From: Auanema rhodensis | Lineage: Eukaryota; Nematoda; Chromadorea; Rhabditida; Rhabditidae | Assembly: GCA_964057225.1 (NCBI GenBank) | Contig: OZ059896.1 | Location: 3,410,001 to 3,474,000 of the forward strand | Reading direction: 5' to 3' | DNA: 64,000 nt | In this document: positions 49,110 to 61,035 of the stretch, piece by piece | Position numbering within the stretch: the stretch's first letter is position 1 | How the letters are laid out: each line of letters starts with the position of its first letter | Notes under the pieces: model-generated | What the model saw: the letters and a program-made list of their open reading frames with translations, nothing else | The model's database searches: none | What the model was told of the DNA's origin: nothing | Made by a program: the position numbers and the translations under genes

Positions 49110-52100
49110 ATCGACGCAGCTTAAAAGTCCGCATCGAATGCACTATACTACATTAAGAAAAGCTTAATACAAAAATTAGTTATGATCGTTTGAAAAATGA
49201 TGCATTAGTGTATGTTGAGTTTCCATGTACACTCAAAATTGCTTCCAAAAACATTTTGACAAAAATTTTTTCGAAAAATTTCAAAATAATTTAGCAAAAA
49301 GTAGATGTTTTTAGATTCCTTTTTTTAAGGCAAAAACGATGGACAATGTTATTCAACGAAAAAATTAATTCTTCAGGGTGAAAATCGAGGATATAAGTGT
49401 GAACTTATATCAGTTGATATCTCGGTGCATTTTTAAGCTAGCGCAAATCTGATAACACAGATCGACGCAGCTTAAAAATCCGCATCGAATGCACTATATT
49501 ACATGGAGGAAAGCTTAATACAAAAATTAGTTATGATTGTTTGAAAAATGATGCATTAGTGTATGTTGAGTTTCCATGTACACTCAAAATTGCTTCCAAA
49601 AACATTTTGACAAAAATTTTTTCGAAAAATTTCAAAATAATTTAGCAAAAAGTAGATGTTTTTAGATTCCTTCTTTCAAGGCAAAAACGATGGACAATGT
49701 TATTCAACGAAAAAATTAATTCTTCAGGGTGAAAATCGAGGATATAAGTGTGAACTTATATCAGTTGATATCTCGGTGCATTTTTAAGCTAGCGCAAATC
49801 TGATAACACAGATCGACGCAGCTTAAAAATCCGCATCGAATGCATTATACTACATGGAGAAACGCTCATCACAAAAATTAGTTATGATCGTTTGAAAAAT
49901 GATGCATTAGTGTATGTTGAGTTTCCATGTACACTCAACATTGCTTCCAAAAACATTTTGACAAAATTTTTTCGAAAAATTTCAAAATAATTTCGCAAAA
50001 AGTAGATGTTTTTAGATTCCTTTTTTTGAGGCAAAAACGATGGACAATGTTATTCAACGAAAAAATTAATTCTTCAGGGTGAAAATCGAGGATATAAGTG
50101 TGAACTTATATCAGTTAATATCTCGGTGCATTTTTAAGCTAGCGCAAATCTGATAACACAGATCGACGCAGCTTAAAAAACCGCATCGAATGCACTATAT
50201 TACATTGAGAAAAGCTTAATACAAAAATTAGTTATGATCGTTTGAAAAATGATGCATTAGTGTATGTTGAGTTTCCATGTACACTCAACATTGCTTCCAA
50301 AAACATTTTGACAAAAATTTTTTCGAAAAATTTCAAAATAATTTAGCAAAAAGTAGATGTTTTTAGATTCCTTTTTTCAAGGCAAAAACGATGGACAATG
50401 TTATTCAACGAAAAAATTAATTCTTCAGGGTGAAAATCGAGGATATAAGTGTGAACTTATATCAGATGATATCTAGGTGCATTTTTAAGCTAGCGCAAAT
50501 CTGATAACACAGATCGACGCAGCTTAAAAATCCGCATCGAATGCACTATATTACATTGAGGAAAGCTTAATATAAAAATTAGTTATGATCGTTTGAAAAA
50601 TGATGCATTAGTGTATGTTGAGTTTCCATGTACACTCAAAATTGCTTCCAAAAACATTTTGACAAAAATTTTTTCGAAAAATTTCAAAATAATTTAGCAA
50701 AAAGTAGATGTTTTTAGATTCCTTCTTTCAAGGCAAAAACGATGGACAATGTTATTCAACGAAAAAATTAATTCTTCAGGGAGAAAATCGAGGATATAAG
50801 TGTGAACTTATATCAGTTGATATCTCGGTGCATTTTTAAGCTAGCGCAAATCTGATAACACAGATCGACGCAGCTTAAAAATCCGCATCGAATGCACTAT
50901 ATTACATTGAGGAAAGCTTAATACAAAAATTAGTTATGATTGTTTGAAAAATGATGCATTAGTGTATGTTGAGTTTCCATGTACACTCAAAATTGCTTCC
51001 AAAAACATTTTGACAAAAATTTTTTCGAAAAATTTCAAAATAATTTAGCAAAAAGTAGATGTTTTTAGATTCCTTCTTTCAAGGCAAAAACGATGGACAA
51101 TGTTATTCAACGAAAAAATTAATTCTTCAGGGTGAAAATCGAGGATATAAGTGTGAACTTATATCAGTTGATATCTCGGTGCATTTTTAAGCTAGCGCAA
51201 ATCTGATAACACAGATCGACGCAGCTTAAAAATCCGCATCGAATGCATTATACTACATGGAGAAACGCTCATCACAAAAATTAGTTATGATCGTTTGAAA
51301 AATGATGCATTAGTGTATGTTGAGTTTCCATGTACACTCAACATTGCTTCCAAAAACATTTTGACAAAATTTTTTCGAAAAATTTCAAAATAATTTCGCA
51401 AAAAGTAGATGTTTTTAGATTCCTTTTTTTGAGGCAAAAACGATGGACAATGTTATTCAGCGAAAAAATTAATTCTTCAGGGTGAAAATCGAGGATATAA
51501 GTGTGAACTTATATCAGTTGATATCTCGGTGCATTTTTAAGCTAGCGCAAATCTGATAACACAGATCGACGCAGCTTAAAAATCCGCATCGAATGCACTA
51601 TATTACATTGAGGAAAGCTTAATACAAAAATTAGTTATGATTGTTTGAAAAATGATGCATTAGTGTATGTTGAGTTTCCATGTACACTCAAAATTGCTTC
51701 CAAAAACATTTTGACAAAAATTTTTTCGAAAAATTTCAAAATAATTTAGCAAAAAGTAGATGTTTTTAGATTCCTTCTTTCAAGGCAAAAACGATGGACA
51801 ATGTTATTCAACGAAAAAATTAATTCTTCAGGGTGAAAATCGAGGATATAAGTGTGAACTTATATCAGTTGATATCTCGGTGCATTTTTAAGCTAGCGCA
51901 AATCTGATAACACAGATCGACGCAGCTTAAAAATCCGCATCGAATGCATTATACTACATGGAGAAACGCTCATCACAAAAATTAGGTATGATCGTTTGAA
52001 AAATGATGCATTAGTGTATGTTGAGTTTCCATGTACACTCAACATTGCTTCCAAAAACATTTTGACAAAATTTTTTCGAAAAATTTCAAAATAATTTCGC

Positions 52101-54370
52101 AAAAAGTAGATGTTTTTAGATTCTTTTTTTTGAGGCAAAAACGATGGACAATGTTATTCAACGAAAAAATTAATTCTTCAGGGTGAAAATCGAGGATATA
52201 AGTGTGAACTTATATCAGTTAATATCTCGGTGCATTTTTAAGCTAGCGCAAATCTGATAACACAGATCGACGCAGCTTAAAAGTCCGCATCGAATGCACT
52301 ATACTACATTAAGAAAAGCTTAATACAAAAATTAGTTATGATCGTTTGAAAAATGATGCATTAGTGTATGTTGAGTTTCCATGTACACTCAAAATTGCTT
52401 CCAAAAACATTTTGACAAAAATTTTTTCGAAAAATTTCAAAATAATTTAGCAAAAAGTAGATGTTTTTAGATTCCTTCTTTCAAGGCAAAAACGATGGGC
52501 AATGTTATTCAACGAAAAAATTAATTCTTCAGGGTGAAAATCGAGGATATAAGTGTGAACTTATATCAGTTGATATCTCGGTGCATTTTTAAGCTAGCGC
52601 AAATCTGATAACACAGATCGACGCAGCTTAAAAATCCGCATCGAATGCATTATACTACATGGAGAAACGCTCATCACAAAAATTAGTTATGATCGTTTGA
52701 AAAATGATGCATTAGTGTATGTTGAGTTTCCATGTACACTCAAAATTGCTTCCAAAAACATTTTGACAAAAATTTTTTCGAAAAATTTCAAAATAATTTC
52801 GCAAAAAGTAGATGTTTTTAGATTCCTTTTTTTGAGGCAAAAACGATGGACAATGTTATTCAACGAAAAAATTAATTCTTCAGGGTGAAAATCGAGGATA
52901 TAAGTGTGAACTTATATCAGTTGATATCTCGGTGCATTTTTAAGCTAGCGCAAATCTGATAACACAGATCGACGCAGCTTAAAAAACCGCATCGAATGCA
53001 CTATATTACATTGAGAAAAGCTTAATACAAAAATTAGTTATGATCGTTTGAAAAATGATGCATTAGTGTATGTTGAGTTTCCATGTACACTCAACATTGC
53101 TTCCAAAAACATTTTGACAAAATTTTTTCGAAAAATTTCAAAATAATTTCGCAAAAAGTAGATGTTTTTAGATTCCTTTTTTTGAGGCAAAAACGATGGA
53201 CAATGTTATTCAACGAAAAAATTAATTCTTCAGGGTGAAAATCGAGGATATAAGTGTGAACTTATATCAGTTAATATCTCGGTGCATTTTTAAGCTAGCG
53301 CAAATCTGATAACACAGATCGACGCAGCTTAAAAGTCCGCATCGAATGCACTATACTACATTAAGAAAAGCTTAATACAAAAATTAGTTATGATCGTTTG
53401 AAAAATGATGCATTAGTGTATGTTGAGTTTCCATGTACACTCAAAATTGCTTCCAAAAACATTTTGACAAAAATTTTTTCGAAAAATTTCAAAATAATTT
53501 AGCAAAAAGTAGATGTTTTTAGATTCCTTCTTTCAAGGCAAAAACGATGGACAATGTTATTCAACGAAAAAATTAATTCTTCAGGGTGAAAATCGAGGAT
53601 ATAAGTGTGAACTTATATCAGTTGATATCTCGGTGCATTTTTAAGCTAGCGCAAATCTGATAACACAGATCGACGCAGCTTAAAAGTCCGCATCGAATGC
53701 ACTATACTACATTAAGAAAAGCTTAATACAAAAATTAGTTATGATCGTTTGAAAAATGATGCATTAGTGTATGTTGAGTTTCCATGTACACTCAAAATTG
53801 CTTCCAAAAACATTTTGACAAAAATTTTTTCGAAAAATTTCAAAATAATTTAGCAAAAAGTAGATGTTTTTAGATTCCTTCTTTCAAGGCAAAAACGATG
53901 GGCAATGTTATTCAACGAAAAAATTAATTCTTCAGGGTGAAAATCGAGGATATAAGTGTGAACTTATATCAGTTGATATCTCGGTGCATTTTTAAGCTAG
54001 CGCAAATCTGATAACACAGATCGACGCAGCTTAAAAATCCGCATCGAATGCACTATATTACATTGAGGAAAGCTTAATACAAAAATTAGTTATGATTGTT
54101 TGAAAAATGATGCATTAGTGTATGTTGAGTTTCCATGTACACTCAAAATTGCTTCCAAAAACATTTTGACAAAAATTTTTTCGAAAAATTTCAAAATAAT
54201 TTAGCAAAAAGTAGATGTTTTTAGATTCCTTCTTTCAAGGCAAAAACGATGGACAATGTTATTCAACGAAAAAATTAATTCTTCAGGGTGAAAATCGAGG
54301 ATATAAGTGTGAACTTATATCAGTTGATATCTCGGTGCATTTTTAAGCTAGCGCAAATCTGATAACATAG
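48408..54370 (+). repeat. Seventeen-monomer HOR copy 1, 5,963 bp
   Basis: Monomers start at 48408, 48759, 49110, 49461, 49812, 50162, 50513, 50864, 51215, 51565, 51916, 52266, 52617, 52968, 53318, 53669 and 54020. Rare marks include ACATGGAGG at 49461, CAGATGATATCTAGG at 50162, TTAATATAAAAATT and GGGAGAAAA at 50513, TTATTCAGCG at 51215, AAATTAGGTATG and GATTCTTTTTTTTG at 51916, and the A5/TTTCGC recombinant at 52617. All recur exactly 5,963 bp downstream. The exact left boundary is uncertain because the first two monomers are shared with the 2,104-bp HOR. Confidence 0.87.
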
Positions 54371-57300
54371 ATCGACGCAGCTTAAAAATCCGCATCGAAT
54401 GCACTATACTACATTAAGAAAAGCTTAATACAAAAATTAGTTATGATCGTTTGAAAAATGATGCATTAGTGTATGTTGAGTTTCCATGTACACTCAAAAT
54501 TGCTTCCAAAAACATTTTGACAAAAATTTTTTCGAAAAATTTCAAAATAATTTAGCAAAAAGTAGATGTTTTTAGATTCCTTTTTTCGAGGCAAAAACGA
54601 TGGACAATGTTATTCAACGAAAAAATTAATTCTTCAGGGTGAAAATCGAGGATATAAGTGTGAACTTATATCAGTTGATATCTCGGTGCATTTTTAAGCT
54701 AGCGCAAATCTGATAACACAGATCGAAGCAGCTTAAAAATCCGCATCGAATGCACTATATTACATTGAGGAAAGCTTAATACAAAAATTAGTTATGATTG
54801 TTTGAAAAATGATGCATTAGTGTATGTTGAGTTTCCATGTACACTCAAAATTGCTTCCAAAAACATTTTGACAAAAATTTTTTCGAAAAATTTCAAAATA
54901 ATTTAGCAAAAAGTAGATGTTTTTAGATTCCTTCTTTCAAGGCAAAAACGATGGACAATGTTATTCAACGAAAAAATTAATTCTTCAGGGTGAAAATCGA
55001 GGAAATAAGTGTGAACTTATATCAGTTGATATCTCGGTGCATTTTTAAGCTAGCGCAAATCTGATAACACAGATCGACGCAGCTTAAAAGTCCGCATCGA
55101 ATGCACTATACTACATTAAGAAAAGCTTAATACAAAAATTAGTTATGATCGTTTGAAAAATGATGCATTAGTGTATGTTGAGTTTCCATGTACACTCAAA
55201 TTTGCTTCCAAAAACATTTTGACAAAAATTTTTTCGAAAAATTTCAAAATAATTTAGCAAAAAGTAGATGTTTTTAGATTCCTTTTTTTAAGGCAAAAAC
55301 GATGGACAATGTTATTCAACGAAAAAATTAATTCTTCAGGGTGAAAATCGAGGATATAAGTGTGAACTTATATCAGTTGATATCTCGGTGCATTTTTAAG
55401 CTAGCGCAAATCTGATAACACAGATCGACGCAGCTTAAAAATCCGCATCGAATGCACTATATTACATGGAGGAAAGCTTAATACAAAAATTAGTTATGAT
55501 TGTTTGAAAAATGATGCATTAGTGTATGTTGAGTTTCCATGTACACTCAAAATTGCTTCCAAAAACATTTTGACAAAAATTTTTTCGAAAAATTTCAAAA
55601 TAATTTAGCAAAAAGTAGATGTTTTTAGATTCCTTCTTTCAAGGCAAAAACGATGGACAATGTTATTCAACGAAAAAATTAATTCTTCAGGGTGAAAATC
55701 GAGGATATAAGTGTGAACTTATATCAGTTGATATCTCGGTGCATTTTTAAGCTAGCGCAAATCTGATAACACAGATCGACGCAGCTTAAAAATCCGCATC
55801 GAATGCATTATACTACATGGAGAAACGCTCATCACAAAAATTAGTTATGATCGTTTGAAAAATGATGCATTAGTGTATGTTGAGTTTCCATGTACACTCA
55901 ACATTGCTTCCAAAAACATTTTGACAAAATTTTTTCGAAAAATTTCAAAATAATTTCGCAAAAAGTAGATGTTTTTAGATTCCTTTTTTTGAGGCAAAAA
56001 CGATGGACAATGTTATTCAACGAAAAAATTAATTCTTCAGGGTGAAAATCGAGGATATAAGTGTGAACTTATATCAGTTAATATCTCGGTGCATTTTTAA
56101 GCTAGCGCAAATCTGATAACACAGATCGACGCAGCTTAAAAAACCGCATCGAATGCACTATATTACATTGAGAAAAGCTTAATACAAAAATTAGTTATGA
56201 TCGTTTGAAAAATGATGCATTAGTGTATGTTGAGTTTCCATGTACACTCAACATTGCTTCCAAAAACATTTTGACAAAAATTTTTTCGAAAAATTTCAAA
56301 ATAATTTAGCAAAAAGTAGATGTTTTTAGATTCCTTTTTTCAAGGCAAAAACGATGGACAATGTTATTCAACGAAAAAATTAATTCTTCAGGGTGAAAAT
56401 CGAGGATATAAGTGTGAACTTATATCAGATGATATCTAGGTGCATTTTTAAGCTAGCGCAAATCTGATAACACAGATCGACGCAGCTTAAAAATCCGCAT
56501 CGAATGCACTATATTACATTGAGGAAAGCTTAATATAAAAATTAGTTATGATCGTTTGAAAAATGATGCATTAGTGTATGTTGAGTTTCCATGTACACTC
56601 AAAATTGCTTCCAAAAACATTTTGACAAAAATTTTTTCGAAAAATTTCAAAATAATTTAGCAAAAAGTAGATGTTTTTAGATTCCTTCTTTCAAGGCAAA
56701 AACGATGGACAATGTTATTCAACGAAAAAATTAATTCTTCAGGGAGAAAATCGAGGATATAAGTGTGAACTTATATCAGTTGATATCTCGGTGCATTTTT
56801 AAGCTAGCGCAAATCTGATAACACAGATCGACGCAGCTTAAAAATCCGCATCGAATGCACTATATTACATTGAGGAAAGCTTAATACAAAAATTAGTTAT
56901 GATTGTTTGAAAAATGATGCATTAGTGTATGTTGAGTTTCCATGTACACTCAAAATTGCTTCCAAAAACATTTTGACAAAAATTTTTTCGAAAAATTTCA
57001 AAATAATTTAGCAAAAAGTAGATGTTTTTAGATTCCTTCTTTCAAGGCAAAAACGATGGACAATGTTATTCAACGAAAAAATTAATTCTTCAGGGTGAAA
57101 ATCGAGGATATAAGTGTGAACTTATATCAGTTGATATCTCGGTGCATTTTTAAGCTAGCGCAAATCTGATAACACAGATCGACGCAGCTTAAAAATCCGC
57201 ATCGAATGCATTATACTACATGGAGAAACGCTCATCACAAAAATTAGTTATGATCGTTTGAAAAATGATGCATTAGTGTATGTTGAGTTTCCATGTACAC

Positions 57301-59631
57301 TCAACATTGCTTCCAAAAACATTTTGACAAAATTTTTTCGAAAAATTTCAAAATAATTTCGCAAAAAGTAGATGTTTTTAGATTCCTTTTTTTGAGGCAA
57401 AAACGATGGACAATGTTATTCAGCGAAAAAATTAATTCTTCAGGGTGAAAATCGAGGATATAAGTGTGAACTTATATCAGTTGATATCTCGGTGCATTTT
57501 TAAGCTAGCGCAAATCTGATAACACAGATCGACGCAGCTTAAAAATCCGCATCGAATGCACTATATTACATTGAGGAAAGCTTAATACAAAAATTAGTTA
57601 TGATTGTTTGAAAAATGATGCATTAGTGTATGTTGAGTTTCCATGTACACTCAAAATTGCTTCCAAAAACATTTTGACAAAAATTTTTTCGAAAAATTTC
57701 AAAATAATTTAGCAAAAAGTAGATGTTTTTAGATTCCTTCTTTCAAGGCAAAAACGATGGACAATGTTATTCAACGAAAAAATTAATTCTTCAGGGTGAA
57801 AATCGAGGATATAAGTGTGAACTTATATCAGTTGATATCTCGGTGCATTTTTAAGCTAGCGCAAATCTGATAACACAGATCGACGCAGCTTAAAAATCCG
57901 CATCGAATGCATTATACTACATGGAGAAACGCTCATCACAAAAATTAGGTATGATCGTTTGAAAAATGATGCATTAGTGTATGTTGAGTTTCCATGTACA
58001 CTCAACATTGCTTCCAAAAACATTTTGACAAAATTTTTTCGAAAAATTTCAAAATAATTTCGCAAAAAGTAGATGTTTTTAGATTCTTTTTTTTGAGGCA
58101 AAAACGATGGACAATGTTATTCAACGAAAAAATTAATTCTTCAGGGTGAAAATCGAGGATATAAGTGTGAACTTATATCAGTTAATATCTCGGTGCATTT
58201 TTAAGCTAGCGCAAATCTGATAACACAGATCGACGCAGCTTAAAAGTCCGCATCGAATGCACTATACTACATTAAGAAAAGCTTAATACAAAAATTAGTT
58301 ATGATCGTTTGAAAAATGATGCATTAGTGTATGTTGAGTTTCCATGTACACTCAAAATTGCTTCCAAAAACATTTTGACAAAAATTTTTTCGAAAAATTT
58401 CAAAATAATTTAGCAAAAAGTAGATGTTTTTAGATTCCTTCTTTCAAGGCAAAAACGATGGGCAATGTTATTCAACGAAAAAATTAATTCTTCAGGGTGA
58501 AAATCGAGGATATAAGTGTGAACTTATATCAGTTGATATCTCGGTGCATTTTTAAGCTAGCGCAAATCTGATAACACAGATCGACGCAGCTTAAAAATCC
58601 GCATCGAATGCATTATACTACATGGAGAAACGCTCATCACAAAAATTAGTTATGATCGTTTGAAAAATGATGCATTAGTGTATGTTGAGTTTCCATGTAC
58701 ACTCAAAATTGCTTCCAAAAACATTTTGACAAAAATTTTTTCGAAAAATTTCAAAATAATTTCGCAAAAAGTAGATGTTTTTAGATTCCTTTTTTTGAGG
58801 CAAAAACGATGGACAATGTTATTCAACGAAAAAATTAATTCTTCAGGGTGAAAATCGAGGATATAAGTGTGAACTTATATCAGTTGATATCTCGGTGCAT
58901 TTTTAAGCTAGCGCAAATCTGATAACACAGATCGACGCAGCTTAAAAAACCGCATCGAATGCACTATATTACATTGAGAAAAGCTTAATACAAAAATTAG
59001 TTATGATCGTTTGAAAAATGATGCATTAGTGTATGTTGAGTTTCCATGTACACTCAACATTGCTTCCAAAAACATTTTGACAAAATTTTTTCGAAAAATT
59101 TCAAAATAATTTCGCAAAAAGTAGATGTTTTTAGATTCCTTTTTTTGAGGCAAAAACGATGGACAATGTTATTCAACGAAAAAATTAATTCTTCAGGGTG
59201 AAAATCGAGGATATAAGTGTGAACTTATATCAGTTAATATCTCGGTGCATTTTTAAGCTAGCGCAAATCTGATAACACAGATCGACGCAGCTTAAAAGTC
59301 CGCATCGAATGCACTATACTACATTAAGAAAAGCTTAATACAAAAATTAGTTATGATCGTTTGAAAAATGATGCATTAGTGTATGTTGAGTTTCCATGTA
59401 CACTCAAAATTGCTTCCAAAAACATTTTGACAAAAATTTTTTCGAAAAATTTCAAAATAATTTAGCAAAAAGTAGATGTTTTTAGATTCCTTCTTTCAAG
59501 GCAAAAACGATGGACAATGTTATTCAACGAAAAAATTAATTCTTCAGGGTGAAAATCGAGGATATAAGTGTGAACTTATATCAGTTGATATCTCGGTGCA
59601 TTTTTAAGCTAGCGCAAATCTGATAACACAG
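54371..59631 (+). repeat. HOR copy 2, shortened to fifteen monomers, 5,261 bp
   Basis: Monomers start at 54371, 54722, 55073, 55424, 55775, 56125, 56476, 56827, 57178, 57528, 57879, 58229, 58580, 58931 and 59281. They match copy 1 monomer by monomer at an offset of 5,963 bp. By eye only a few differences appear, such as AAATCC against AAGTCC at the start and CTCAAATTTGC against CTCAAAATTGC at 55073. The equivalents of 53669 and 54020 are missing, so the unit ends two monomers (702 bp) early and copy 3 begins directly at 59632. Confidence 0.87.
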
Positions 59632-61035
59632 ATCGACGCAGCTTAAAAGTCCGCATCGAATGCACTATACTACATTAAGAAAAGCTTAATACAAAAATTA
59701 GTTATGATCGTTTGAAAAATGATGCATTAGTGTATGTTGAGTTTCCATGTACACTCAAAATTGCTTCCAAAAACATTTTGACAAAAATTTTTTCGAAAAA
59801 TTTCAAAATAATTTAGCAAAAAGTAGATGTTTTTAGATTCCTTTTTTCGAGGCAAAAACGATGGACAATGTTATTCAACGAAAAAATTAATTCTTCAGGG
59901 TGAAAATCGAGGATATAAGTGTGAACTTATATCAGTTGATATCTCGGTGCATTTTTAAGCTAGCGCAAATCTGATAACACAGATCGAAGCAGCTTAAAAA
60001 TCCGCATCGAATGCACTATATTACATTGAGGAAAGCTTAATACAAAAATTAGTTATGATTGTTTGAAAAATGATGCATTAGTGTATGTTGAGTTTCCATG
60101 TACACTCAAAATTGCTTCCAAAAACATTTTGACAAAAATTTTTTCGAAAAATTTCAAAATAATTTAGCAAAAAGTAGATGTTTTTAGATTCCTTCTTTCA
60201 AGGCAAAAACGATGGACAATGTTATTCAACGAAAAAATTAATTCTTCAGGGTGAAAATCGAGGAAATAAGTGTGAACTTATATCAGTTGATATCTCGGTG
60301 CATTTTTAAGCTAGCGCAAATCTGATAACACAGATCGACGCAGCTTAAAAGTCCGCATCGAATGCACTATACTACATTAAGAAAAGCTTAATACAAAAAT
60401 TAGTTATGATCGTTTGAAAAATGATGCATTAGTGTATGTTGAGTTTCCATGTACACTCAAAATTGCTTCCAAAAACATTTTGACAAAAATTTTTTCGAAA
60501 AATTTCAAAATAATTTAGCAAAAAGTAGATGTTTTTAGATTCCTTTTTTTAAGGCAAAAACGATGGACAATGTTATTCAACGAAAAAATTAATTCTTCAG
60601 GGTGAAAATCGAGGATATAAGTGTGAACTTATATCAGTTGATATCTCGGTGCATTTTTAAGCTAGCGCAAATCTGATAACACAGATCGACGCAGCTTAAA
60701 AATCCGCATCGAATGCACTATATTACATGGAGGAAAGCTTAATACAAAAATTAGTTATGATTGTTTGAAAAATGATGCATTAGTGTATGTTGAGTTTCCA
60801 TGTACACTCAAAATTGCTTCCAAAAACATTTTGACAAAAATTTTTTCGAAAAATTTCAAAATAATTTAGCAAAAAGTAGATGTTTTTAGATTCCTTCTTT
60901 CAAGGCAAAAACGATGGACAATGTTATTCAACGAAAAAATTAATTCTTCAGGGTGAAAATCGAGGATATAAGTGTGAACTTATATCAGTTGATATCTCGG
61001 TGCATTTTTAAGCTAGCGCAAATCTGATAACACAG
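59632..61035 (+). repeat. HOR copy 3, opening part before the 4-mer expansion
   Basis: Monomers at 59632 (C, TTTTTCGAGG), 59983 (ATCGAAGCAG start, GAAATAAG), 60334 (C, CTTTTTTTAAGG) and 60685 (A with ACATGGAGG) match 54371-55774 and 48408-49811. The next monomers, 61036 to 62438, still follow the same order (B, D, A', A), after which the array switches to repeating those four. Copy 3 is therefore interrupted by the 1,403-bp expansion and is not completed inside the window. Confidence 0.82.

Noticed and set aside
51893-52138. An 81-codon reading frame on the minus strand, repeated at 57856-58101
   Set aside because: It begins at a TTG codon, lies wholly inside satellite monomers, and is open only because of private variants in these two HOR-copied monomers (GATTCTTTTTTTTG among them). 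The other monomers do not keep it open. The second copy is simply the same monomer 5,963 bp on. No domain or signal is recognisable.
52697-52888. A 63-codon reading frame on the plus strand, repeated at 58660-58851
   Set aside because: It begins at TTG, and is open because this recombinant monomer has both five A (351-bp frame) and TTTCGC, which removes a TAG present in most copies. It is absent from ordinary monomers. It is a by-product of recombination, not a gene.
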